NCBI GenBank assembly: GCA_022824265.1
Contig: JAJEAG010000013.1
Span: 1 to 64,000 of the forward strand
Source: Candidatus Poribacteria bacterium
GTDB taxonomy: Bacteria > Poribacteria > WGA-4E > WGA-3G
Length of the DNA stretch: 64,000 bases
Reading direction: 5' to 3'
Part shown: positions 17,442 through 25,628 of the stretch, piece after piece
How positions within the stretch are numbered: the first letter of the stretch is position 1
Layout of the letters: each line of letters starts with the position of its first letter
Program-made: the position numbers and the translations under genes
The notes under the pieces: generated by a model
Seen by the model: only the letters and a program-made list of their open reading frames with translations
Database searches by the model: none
What the model was told of the DNA's origin: nothing

Positions 17442-18791
17442 TTAATATTTCTCTGCCTTCACACAACGGAAACCAATTCTGGCGAGCGTTCGTGTGGGTA
17501 GATTTTTATAACGGTAGGCGGAAGTGAGAAATTGGGGTGGGTCAATCCAAGAACCTCCACGCAACACACGATGATTTGTTTTATCCATCATATCTGTTTT
17601 TATTGATTTTAGGTCACTTACTCCGCAAATGGGATTCCGTTTTGGTGAATTTAGATAATAATCCGCTTCATAAACATCAAGACACCATTCCCACACGTTT
17701 CCTGACATATCATAAACACCATAACCATTAGTAGGATATTGTCCAATTTCTGTGGTATCTCCTATATTGCTTTGGTAGTTGGCATTTGTAGTATCAATTG
17801 TATTTCCCCACGGATATTTCTGCCACATCAATCCACCGCGAGCTGCTTTCTCCCATTCTGCTTCTGTTGGTAAACGTTTACCAACCCATTGTGCATACGC
17901 CATCGCCGCATGCCAACTTACCCAAGTTACAGGATGATGTTCCTTCCCATCGGGATAGTTATTCCCATTCCAACTTTTAAGGTAATCACCATCATGAAAC
18001 CTCTTTGCTATGGATGTCTTCAACTTTTTATGCCAATCAAACCAATCTGATGGTTTTTGCCACTGCGGATTAGCATCCACAAATTCCTTGTATTGGATAT
18101 TAGTCACCAAGTTTTTGTCAATATTGAATGAATCCACATAGACAAGATGTAAAGGATTATCACTTGCATCAGCATTTTCATCATTGCATCCCATTGGATA
18201 TTCTCCCGCAGGAATGTATGCCATATCACTTGGTGCACCTGCTGTTGACTCTGTATGTTCAGAATCCGTATTTGATAACACAGTTCCAATATTTGTTCGT
18301 ATAATGTTGGAAGTTGCTGGTTTAGAGTTCTGAAATTCGTTATTATGGGGTGATTGATTGTCAGATGGGGATTGATTTAATCGGTATGAGACAAGATACT
18401 CTCGTCGTTTCTGTGGACTTTTAAGAGTATCACGTGCTTCATTTAGTAATGTCCTCCACTGTTCCTGTGTTTTTCCGTCTGGACGTGGCAGACCGCCTGC
18501 CCGTAAAGAAGCACTGTAAGCACTCCTATGTGCTGCATTAACACGAACAGATATTTCAGATTCACTTTTATCTTGGATTTCTTCTATGGAAAGGTTTAAC
18601 ACATCAAAGTAGTCGGCACTCTCTCCGATAACAATTCCTGAGGTATTCAGAATGTTCTCAACATCATCCTTTGATAAGTCATACTGATGTACTCCTTGTC
18701 GGAGGAGGAGGACACGTTGTTGTGTAGTAATAATTGGTAAGGTTTCTTTGAGTGTGATGACAACTGACCTAAATTCTTCGCGTTTTGACAT
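17442..18791 (-). CDS. Array paralogue B: J-like module + FGE/SUMF1-type domain
   Basis: A 449-residue paralogue of the array. The N-terminal helical segment (MSKREEFRSVV...) and J-like segment (DYFDVLNLS, SLRAGGLPRPDGKT with Arg-Pro-Asp for HPD, LLNEARDTLKSPQKRREY) are followed by a Ser/Asn/Thr-rich linker (about 140-190), then the FGE-like domain (MAYIPAGEYPMGCNDENADA, WVSWHAAMAYAQWVGKRLPT, GNVWEWCLDVY, RVLRGGSWIDPP, IGFRCVKAEKY). No Cys is found in the segment where FGEs have their CxxxxC pair. The gene starts 68 bp after paralogue C on the same strand. Confidence 0.85.
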   Translation of the reverse strand: MSKREEFRSVVITLKETLPIITTQQRVLLLRQGVHQYDLSKDDVENILNTSGIVIGESADYFDVLNLSIEEIQDKSESEISVRVNAAHRSAYSASLRAGGLPRPDGKTQEQWRTLLNEARDTLKSPQKRREYLVSYRLNQSPSDNQSPHNNEFQNSKPATSNIIRTNIGTVLSNTDSEHTESTAGAPSDMAYIPAGEYPMGCNDENADASDNPLHLVYVDSFNIDKNLVTNIQYKEFVDANPQWQKPSDWFDWHKKLKTSIAKRFHDGDYLKSWNGNNYPDGKEHHPVTWVSWHAAMAYAQWVGKRLPTEAEWEKAARGGLMWQKYPWGNTIDTTNANYQSNIGDTTEIGQYPTNGYGVYDMSGNVWEWCLDVYEADYYLNSPKRNPICGVSDLKSIKTDMMDKTNHRVLRGGSWIDPPQFLTSAYRYKNLPTRTLARIGFRCVKAEKY

Positions 18792-18858
18792 CTGATAGTT
18801 TACCGATTTGTGTCGATTCTGATTAACCTACTATAAGATACAACCAACCATAGATTGT

Positions 18859-20205
18859 TTAATGTATATATTCACTTACACATCGAAACCCGTAGCAGTA
18901 GTAAGTAAAATTTGGTGATGCCCAACCGCTATATGCGACACGTAAAGCACGTTCGCTACTTGCCCAAGAACCACCACGTAGAATGCGATTGGTATTAGTG
19001 TCCATATAATGATTGTTTATTTTACTAATACCGTCAGGTGTTAAAATAGGTTCACGATGTGTTGCATTTTCATTATATTCATCAAGACACCATTCCCAAA
19101 CATTACCCACTATATCATATACACCGTATCCGTTAGGTGTATACTTTCCAACAGGTGTTGTTTTGCCAAGATGCATTCCGTAATTTGCCATACTTACATT
19201 TATCTCGTCACCCCATGGATATATTTTCCCCTCTAAACCGCCGCGGGCAGCCTTCTCCCATTCTGCTTCAGTTGGTAATCTTTTACCAACCCATTGTGCG
19301 TACGCCATTGCTGCGTACCAACTTACCTCAACGACCGGATGATCTTCCTTACCACGAGGATAGTGGTTACCAATCCAAGTTGGCAAGTAGTTTCCATTGT
19401 GATGAATTCGAAGAAGACTGTTTTTCTGCCATTGAGGGTTTTCCATCAAAAATGTTTTGTATTGGGCGTTACTAACAGGATATATATCCATCATAAAACT
19501 GTCTATGTGGACAGTTTGAACATCTATTTTTGGATGATTTGATTCTTCCTCCTGACTTCCCATCAAAAACTCACCAGCAGGAATAAGTACCATTTCAGTG
19601 GAGACATCAAGATTAGGAGGAATTGCATTTGGTAAGGATTCAATGTCGTTTGCTGGGGGCTGTTCTATGTTTTCACTTGGAGTCGTTAGTGCTGCTGTGG
19701 CATTGGGAGTATTTATCGTTATCGGTTCGCTACTTTGAAATTCTTCTGATGGACTTGTAAGGTTGTCCAAAGACACATCTACTGCTTTATCCTGAGATAG
19801 TATTTCCAGATATTCTCGTCGTTTTTGTGGATCTATCAGCGTTTCACGTGCTTGATTCAAAAGGTTACGCCACTGTTCTTGTGTTCTACCGTCCTTACGA
19901 GGTAGTCCTCCTGCTCGTAAAGATTCACCATAGATATGGTTATGTGCTTCGTCAATACGTCTCTCAATATCAACTTCATTTTTGTTATGGAGTTCATCTA
20001 AGGAAAGTTCTAACACTTCTAAATAGTTGACTTCGTCTGTGACCATCAATCCCAGCGAGTTTAGTATCTCTGAAGCTTCATCAACAGAGAGATCGTAATT
20101 TTGCACCGCTTGTTTCAGTAACCCAAGACGTTGGACATCGGTAATACTCGGGGATACAGTTTTAAAGGTGTTAATGACTTGGATGAAATCCTCGCGTTTA
20201 GACAT
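18859..20205 (-). CDS. Array paralogue C: J-like module + FGE/SUMF1-type domain
   Basis: A 448-residue paralogue. An upstream in-frame ATG at 20226 would add seven residues, but the conserved MSKRED start at 20205 is preceded by GGAG eight bases before and matches the other paralogues, so it is chosen. J-like segment: NYLEVLELS, loop GLPRKDGRT (Arg-Lys-Asp), helix III LLNQARETLIDPQKRREY. A long Thr/Pro/Ser-rich linker (about 140-205) leads to the FGE-like domain (MVLIPAGEFLMGSQEEE, VVEVSWYAAMAYAQWVGKRL, GNVWEWCLDEY, RILRGGSWASSERALRVAYS, YGFRC). It lacks the FGE active-site cysteines at the usual place. Confidence 0.85.
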   Translation of the reverse strand: MSKREDFIQVINTFKTVSPSITDVQRLGLLKQAVQNYDLSVDEASEILNSLGLMVTDEVNYLEVLELSLDELHNKNEVDIERRIDEAHNHIYGESLRAGGLPRKDGRTQEQWRNLLNQARETLIDPQKRREYLEILSQDKAVDVSLDNLTSPSEEFQSSEPITINTPNATAALTTPSENIEQPPANDIESLPNAIPPNLDVSTEMVLIPAGEFLMGSQEEESNHPKIDVQTVHIDSFMMDIYPVSNAQYKTFLMENPQWQKNSLLRIHHNGNYLPTWIGNHYPRGKEDHPVVEVSWYAAMAYAQWVGKRLPTEAEWEKAARGGLEGKIYPWGDEINVSMANYGMHLGKTTPVGKYTPNGYGVYDIVGNVWEWCLDEYNENATHREPILTPDGISKINNHYMDTNTNRILRGGSWASSERALRVAYSGWASPNFTYYCYGFRCVSEYIH

Positions 20206-20264
20206 GATAGATACTCCAATAAACATACTTTATGTATACAGACATACAAGGAATGTAGTCCCAC

Positions 20265-21485
20265 TTAAGACTTAACAGACATCGCACAACGAAAACCGAT
20301 ACTTGAATTTGTATAAGTTGGTGGAGCCGCGCCCCGTTTCGCAACACGCAAGTTTTTCACCGAATTGTACCAGGAACCTCCGCGTATCACATGAAATGCT
20401 TTTGAACTTGTATAATATTTACTTATGCTATCAATACTACCACCAGAAACAGGATTTAGTGTGGGTGAGGACATATAAAAACGACTATCCCATTCATCAA
20501 GACACCATTCCCATACGTTTCCTGGCATATCATATAATTCGTAACCGTTTGCAGGATATCTCCCCACAGGAGTCGTCTGTCCAATGTTTCTACCATAATT
20601 TGCCATTTTATAGTCTACTGTGTTACCCCATGGATATTTTTGACTTACCAACCCACCACGTGCTGCTTTCTCCCATTCTGCTTCTGTCGGTAAACGCTTA
20701 CCTTTCCACTCTGCATACGCCATTGCTGCATACCAACTTACATGAGCAACTGGATGATTACTTATTTCTTCAGGATAGTCATTCTTATACCAATGGTGTA
20801 GGTAATAGCCATCATGGTACCACAAAGACATGAATCGCATCAAACCTTTGGGTTTACTCCACTGTGGGTTTTCATCCACGAATATCTTAAAATCTGCATT
20901 TGTTACAGGATATTGGTCAATATAGAATTCATCAGTAAAAACTGTGTGAACAGGTTTTTCATCATCAAATCTATCTATTTCATTACTACCCATCTCAAAT
21001 TCACCTTTGGGGATTAGTGCCATATTTTCAATAAATAAAGGTGCTGATGGGGTGTCACTGACTAATTCCTCTGTTTGAAAAGTTGTAAGGTGTGTCTGTC
21101 GTTTATATTGATCTGTAAGTGCATCACGTGCCTGATTTAGAAGTGTCCGCCACTGTTCTTCAGTTCTACCATCAGCTCGTGGGCGGCCTCCTGCCTTCAA
21201 CGACTCACTATATTGTTTTTTATGAGCCGCTTCAATAAGATTGACAATATCCGATTCACTTCGGTTTTCAAGGTCTGAGAGAGCAATATCCAACACATCA
21301 AAATAATCAACTTGTTCACCGATAGACAATCCTGACGCATTGAGGATATCAGTTGCTTCATCAGTAGTGAGACTATACTGTTGAACTCCTCGCTGAAGCA
21401 GTCCTTTACGTTGTTCATCAGATATCGTTGTTGATAAACCTTTAAGTGTGTTGATTAGTGCAATAAAGTCATCACGTTTTGACAT
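20265..21485 (-). CDS. Array paralogue D: J-like module + FGE/SUMF1-type domain
   Basis: A 406-residue paralogue, the shortest, with a reduced linker between the J-like module (DYFDVLDIA, loop GRPRADGRT, LLNQARDALTDQYKRQTH) and the FGE-like domain (MALIPKGEFEMGSNEIDRFD, PVTNADFKIFV, AHVSWYAAMAYAEWKGKRLP, GNVWEWCLDEWDSRFY, HVIRGGSWYNSVKNLRVAKR, IGFRCAMSVKS). A 48-bp stretch at 21230-21277 is identical to the corresponding part of the WD40 paralogue F, which is far higher similarity than in the rest of the two genes. 39 bp separate it from paralogue C. Confidence 0.85.
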   Translation of the reverse strand: MSKRDDFIALINTLKGLSTTISDEQRKGLLQRGVQQYSLTTDEATDILNASGLSIGEQVDYFDVLDIALSDLENRSESDIVNLIEAAHKKQYSESLKAGGRPRADGRTEEQWRTLLNQARDALTDQYKRQTHLTTFQTEELVSDTPSAPLFIENMALIPKGEFEMGSNEIDRFDDEKPVHTVFTDEFYIDQYPVTNADFKIFVDENPQWSKPKGLMRFMSLWYHDGYYLHHWYKNDYPEEISNHPVAHVSWYAAMAYAEWKGKRLPTEAEWEKAARGGLVSQKYPWGNTVDYKMANYGRNIGQTTPVGRYPANGYELYDMPGNVWEWCLDEWDSRFYMSSPTLNPVSGGSIDSISKYYTSSKAFHVIRGGSWYNSVKNLRVAKRGAAPPTYTNSSIGFRCAMSVKS

Positions 21486-21547
21486 TTTTTGTTTAGTATT
21501 TAATCCTAAGGAATTTGTAATGTAACTAAGAAAAAAGTAGATACTGT

Positions 21548-22813
21548 TTACGTGTCAACTGATCTTACACACCGAAACCCGACAAGACTGCTTGTTTTCC
21601 ACGAAGCTAACCGGTCACGATTTGATACTCTGAGATCTTGTTCAGAAGAATACCATGAACCACCGCGTATTACCCGTAATGTTTTAGATTTTGTTGCGGT
21701 ATCTATGATACTTTCTATACTACTCCCTGAAACAGGATTTCGCCTTTCGGAATATTCATAGAATTTGCTATCCCATTGATCAAGACACCATTCACTTATG
21801 TTGCCTACAATGTCACCTAAACCGTATTCATTTTCAGGATATTTCCCTACAGGTGTTGTTTCAGCAACCCGCTTATCATAATTTGCATAACTATCATTAA
21901 CTATCTGACCCCATGGATATTTTTGTCGAGTTAAACCACCACGGGCAGCCTTTTCCCATTCCGCTTCAGTCGGCAACCGTTTACCAACCCAATTCGCATA
22001 AGCCATCGCAGCATGCCAACTGATCCAATTGACAGGATGGTCTGCTTTTCCAGTTGGATAGTTGCCTTTAAACCAGTTTAACAAGTAATCGCTATCTCGT
22101 AATTTAAAAATATGATGATAATCAAACCACCCAAGATTACGCCATTGTGGGTTAGCATCTATAAATTCCTTATACTGAGAATTAGTCACAGGATATTTGT
22201 CTATATGAAATGCATCAACATAGACAGAATGTGCTGGTTTTTCTTCATCGGGTATGTCATAATCGTCGCATCCCATTTCAAATTCACCGGCTGGGATGAG
22301 TATCATACTATCTTGTTCTAATGTCCTTAATGGAATGGACTCAGTCTCTGAGGGAATAGTCTCTGATGTAGAGATAGATTCAGTTGCGTATAAATCATCA
22401 TGTTGTAGCATTGCAATGTGTTCTTGTCGTTTTTGTTCATTATTGAGAGTGTCACGTGCTTGATTTAGAAGTGTCCGCCATTGCTCTTCTGTCTTACCAT
22501 CTGCACGAGGACGTCCCCCTGCTGCCAACGAAGCATTATACAGTCTCTTATGTGCAGTCTCAACACGACTCTTTATAGATAATTCATCCATCCTTTGGAT
22601 TTCATCAATTTCGATTCCTAACACATCAAAGTGGTTAACATGGTTGTCAACCACCAATCCAAAAGACTTCAGTATATCTGTTGCTTCCTCTACAGATAGT
22701 CCAAAGTTATTCACTGCTTGACGTAGGAGACCTATTCGTTGTTCATTAGAAATAATATTGGAAGCCTCACTGAGTGTGCGGATGATTGCAATGTATTCAT
22801 CAAGTTTTGCCAT
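21548..22813 (-). CDS. Array paralogue E: J-like module + FGE/SUMF1-type domain
   Basis: A 421-residue paralogue with the most diverged N-terminus (MAKLDEYIAIIRTLSEASN). J-like segment: NHFDVLGIE, helix II SIKSRVETAHKRLY, loop GRPRADGKT, helix III LLNQARDTLNNEQKRQEH. FGE-like domain: MILIPAGEFEMGCDDYDIPD, PVTNSQYKEFIDANPQWRNL, WISWHAAMAYANWVGKRLPT, GNISEWCLDQWDSKFYEYSE, RVIRGGSWYSSEQDLRVSNR, VGFRCVRSVDT. GNISEW replaces the usual GNVWEW. It lies 71 bp after the WD40 paralogue on the same strand and has no signal peptide. Confidence 0.85.
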   Translation of the reverse strand: MAKLDEYIAIIRTLSEASNIISNEQRIGLLRQAVNNFGLSVEEATDILKSFGLVVDNHVNHFDVLGIEIDEIQRMDELSIKSRVETAHKRLYNASLAAGGRPRADGKTEEQWRTLLNQARDTLNNEQKRQEHIAMLQHDDLYATESISTSETIPSETESIPLRTLEQDSMILIPAGEFEMGCDDYDIPDEEKPAHSVYVDAFHIDKYPVTNSQYKEFIDANPQWRNLGWFDYHHIFKLRDSDYLLNWFKGNYPTGKADHPVNWISWHAAMAYANWVGKRLPTEAEWEKAARGGLTRQKYPWGQIVNDSYANYDKRVAETTPVGKYPENEYGLGDIVGNISEWCLDQWDSKFYEYSERRNPVSGSSIESIIDTATKSKTLRVIRGGSWYSSEQDLRVSNRDRLASWKTSSLVGFRCVRSVDT

Positions 22814-22883
22814 ACAATGACCTTATTAAGTTTAAGAATATACGTAAATCAATGGAATACATAAGAAAATATTCTATGTGGAT

Positions 22884-24266
22884 TCAATCCGTTTCTCGAC
22901 TAAGATTTAGATTCCACAAACGTACATTCTTATCCGTGCTACAACTTGCGAGTATTTCTCCATCAGGTGAAAAGGCAAGTGAGTTTACTGTAGAATTATG
23001 TCCAGTAAGTGTAGACTTAAATTTCGCTGTTGCAAAGTCCCACAGACGTACCAATCCATAGTAACTACCACAAGCGAGGGTATTACCATCAGGTGAAAAG
23101 GCAACAATATTAAACCAAGAGAGATGATCCGCAAGAAAGTTTTGTGGTTTCCCAGTAACAGAATCCCACAAATGAACAGTACCATAAAGACTTGTGCAAA
23201 CGACGGTATTACCATTGGGCGAATAATTTACTGAACTTATACTATTCTTATGACCATCCAAGATGAATTTATTGAAGAATGTGTCTGCATCCCACACACA
23301 AACAGTCCTGTCATAGCTTCCACTTGAAATTGTCTTACCATCTGGCGAAAAGGCAACTGAACTTACCCAATTGCTATGTCCCTTGAGAATTGTTATAAGT
23401 TCTCCTGTAGAAGACTCCCACAAACGAACAGTACCATCGTAACTACCACTTGCAATAAATTTACCGTTGGGTGAATACGCCACTGAACTGACTGCATCTT
23501 TATGTCCCAATAAAGTATCTTTTACCTCACCAGTTTCAGAATCCCACACCTGAACAGTTCGATCATTACCACCACTTACGTTTGTTTTGCCATCGGGGGA
23601 ATAAGTCACAGAATTTACAACGTCTTTATGTGCAATGAATTTATATTTTGGTTTGCCACTTAAAACATCCCAGACATATACTGTGTTATCTGAACTACTA
23701 CTTACAATGGATAAACCATCTGGGGAAAATGCAACTGAATTGACTGGTCCCTTATGTTCTGAGAGAACGGTATCTTCTATTATAATTTGCTTTTTGGCAA
23801 GTGAATTACTTGTATGTAAAGGAACCTCTTTAGCATATTTATCTGTAATCTCGGTCCTAATTTCCTTGATGTGATTTTGACGTGTCTGTGGATTCGTAAG
23901 CTTATCTCTCGCTTGATTTAAGAGTTTACGCCATTGCTCTTCTGTTTTTCCATCCGTACGAGGACGACCCCCTGCTGTCAACGAAACACTATAGAGTTTT
24001 TTATGTGCTGCTTCAATAAGATTGACAATATCCGATTCACTTCGGTTTTCAAGGTCTGTGATTGATAAACCTAATGTTTCAATATAATTAACTTGTTCAC
24101 CAATAGTCAAACCTGACGAATTTATGATTTCAGTCGCTTCATCAGCAGAGAGACCATACTGTTGGACACCTCGCCGAAGCAGCCCTTTGCGTTGTTCATC
24201 AGTAATCATAGGAGAAATCGATTTTAACTCATTGATGAAAACAATATATTCATCATGTCTTTTCAT
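22884..24266 (-). CDS. Array paralogue F: J-like module + seven WD40 repeats
   Basis: A 460-residue member in which the FGE-like domain is replaced by a WD40 propeller. Residues 1-135 are the same helical plus J-like module (NYIETLGLS, loop GRPRTDGKT, LLNQARDKLTNPQTRQNH). From about 168 to 455 there are seven WD repeats opening with EHKGPV, AHKDVV, GHKDAV, GHSNWV, GHKNSI, DHLSWF and GHNSTV, each with an AFSPDG/SYDGTV/VWD pattern, enough for a closed seven-bladed propeller. About 110 bp of the J-like region (24001-24110) match the FGE-type neighbour G with a single difference, showing recent module exchange or conversion. It starts 11 bp after the stop of G. Confidence 0.88.
   Translation of the reverse strand: MKRHDEYIVFINELKSISPMITDEQRKGLLRRGVQQYGLSADEATEIINSSGLTIGEQVNYIETLGLSITDLENRSESDIVNLIEAAHKKLYSVSLTAGGRPRTDGKTEEQWRKLLNQARDKLTNPQTRQNHIKEIRTEITDKYAKEVPLHTSNSLAKKQIIIEDTVLSEHKGPVNSVAFSPDGLSIVSSSSDNTVYVWDVLSGKPKYKFIAHKDVVNSVTYSPDGKTNVSGGNDRTVQVWDSETGEVKDTLLGHKDAVSSVAYSPNGKFIASGSYDGTVRLWESSTGELITILKGHSNWVSSVAFSPDGKTISSGSYDRTVCVWDADTFFNKFILDGHKNSISSVNYSPNGNTVVCTSLYGTVHLWDSVTGKPQNFLADHLSWFNIVAFSPDGNTLACGSYYGLVRLWDFATAKFKSTLTGHNSTVNSLAFSPDGEILASCSTDKNVRLWNLNLSRETD
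24001..24110 (-). repeat. Near-identical module segment shared with 25277-25386
   Basis: By eye, one mismatch over 110 bp with the segment at 25277-25386 (paralogue G), covering helix II of the J-like domain and the stretch before it. The first part also matches 21230-21277 in paralogue D exactly. Flanking parts of the genes are much less similar. Confidence 0.75.
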
Positions 24267-24276
24267 TTATATTCTC

Positions 24277-25539
24277 TTAATTGGTATTGGGAACACTTGA
24301 TTGGATTCCAATTGATTGTGTCTGTGAAGTGTTGTAAGCTGGATTTCCCCATACACAGCGAAATCCGATTACATTCATGCAAAATGTCGGAAATTCAGCG
24401 TTACGATTCGCAATTCGCACCAACCATGCTGGTATTCGCCAAGAACCTCCCCGTAATACGCGATTTGATTCTACGTCTAAATAGTGGTGAACAATCCATT
24501 CAATAGAGTTAGCTCCAGAAATCGGATTTTGTGGGGACGCACTCATTGCAGTGTCTTTATGATAAGCGTCAAGACACCACTCCCATACGTTTCCACACAT
24601 GTCATACAAATCGTATCCATTCGGAGGATACTCACCCACTTGTGTCGTTCCGCCCATGTTCCAATCATAATTTGCTTTGGAGGGATCAGCAACATCACCC
24701 CACGGAAATTTATTACCAGATAACCCGCCACGTGCAGCCTTTTCCCATTCTGCTTCTGTTGGAAGACGTTTACCCACCCACTGTGCATAAGCCATAGCAG
24801 CAAACCAACTGACATTGATTACCGGATAATCTGCTTCGGTATTCTTATAAGTATTTCCTTGCCAATGTCTGAGGTAGTCAACATCACAGTATTTATCTGG
24901 AATATTGTCTATACTCCATTGCGGATTATCGTCAACAAACAATTTGTACTGAGCATTCGTGACTGGATATTTATCAATGTAAAATGCGTCAAGAAAAACT
25001 GTGTGTATCGGATGTTCATCACCGAATGCTTCCTCATCATTGCCTCCCATCTCAAATTCACCTGTAGTGATGAGTGCCATATTATCAAGATTTGGTGGAT
25101 TCTCTACCTTATGTATGTGTCCTTTCTTATAACGTAATGTTGACAAGTAGGTTTGACGATTTTTGGGTTCTAAAAGTGTGTCACGTGCTTGATTCAAGAC
25201 CGTTCGCCACTGTTCTTCTGTTCTACCATCCACACGAGGTCGTCCCCCTGCCTTCAATGACAGACTATACAACTGCTTATGTGCTGCTTCAATAAGGTTG
25301 ACAATATCCGATTCACTTCGGTTTTCAAGGTCTGTGATTGATAAACCTAATGTTTCAATATAATTAACTTGTTCACCAATAGTCAATCCCGATGCATTTA
25401 TGATCTCAGTCGCTTCATCAGCAGACAGACCATACTGCTGTACCCCTAACCGAATGAACCCTTTACGTTGTTCATCGGAAATTGATGAGGAGGCAGTTCT
25501 GAGCGCGTTGATAATCTCCAAGAATTCCTCACGGGACAT
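24277..25539 (-). CDS. Array paralogue G: J-like module + FGE/SUMF1-type domain
   Basis: A 420-residue paralogue, first of the array after the Hsp70 gene (90 bp gap). N-terminal helical segment MSREEFLEIINALR; J-like segment NYIETLGLS, loop GRPRVDGRT (Arg-Val-Asp), VLNQARDTLLEPKNRQTY. FGE-like domain: MALITTGEFEMGGNDEEAFG, PVTNAQYKLFVDDNPQW, NVSWFAAMAYAQWVGKRLPT, GNVWEWCLDAYHKDTAMSAS, RVLRGGSWRIPAWLVRIANR, IGFRCVWGNPAYN, then a short Gln/Ser-rich tail. The only Cys between RGGSW and GFRC is in FCMNV, not at the FGE active-site spacing. Confidence 0.85.
   Translation of the reverse strand: MSREEFLEIINALRTASSSISDEQRKGFIRLGVQQYGLSADEATEIINASGLTIGEQVNYIETLGLSITDLENRSESDIVNLIEAAHKQLYSLSLKAGGRPRVDGRTEEQWRTVLNQARDTLLEPKNRQTYLSTLRYKKGHIHKVENPPNLDNMALITTGEFEMGGNDEEAFGDEHPIHTVFLDAFYIDKYPVTNAQYKLFVDDNPQWSIDNIPDKYCDVDYLRHWQGNTYKNTEADYPVINVSWFAAMAYAQWVGKRLPTEAEWEKAARGGLSGNKFPWGDVADPSKANYDWNMGGTTQVGEYPPNGYDLYDMCGNVWEWCLDAYHKDTAMSASPQNPISGANSIEWIVHHYLDVESNRVLRGGSWRIPAWLVRIANRNAEFPTFCMNVIGFRCVWGNPAYNTSQTQSIGIQSSVPNTN
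25277..25386 (-). repeat. Near-identical module segment shared with 24001-24110
   Basis: Partner of the 24001-24110 segment (one difference by eye). Marks a recombination or conversion tract between an FGE-type and a WD40-type paralogue. Confidence 0.75.
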
Positions 25540-25628
25540 ACGTTCATATCCTTTAATGTAAATATGAAGGTGAAGACACGATATTATTATACTAATCCAG
25601 AAATGGTAGTACTATGTTAGATGTTGAC

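Noticed and set aside
15769-25539. FGE-like array as activators of the neighbouring sulfatase
   Set aside because: The paired catalytic cysteines of FGE are missing in all six, and the J-like N-terminus and Hsp70 linkage do not fit that role.
15769-25539. Diversity-generating retroelement target proteins
   Set aside because: C-type-lectin-like ends with variable loops fit, but no reverse transcriptase and no template/variable repeat pair is visible within the window.
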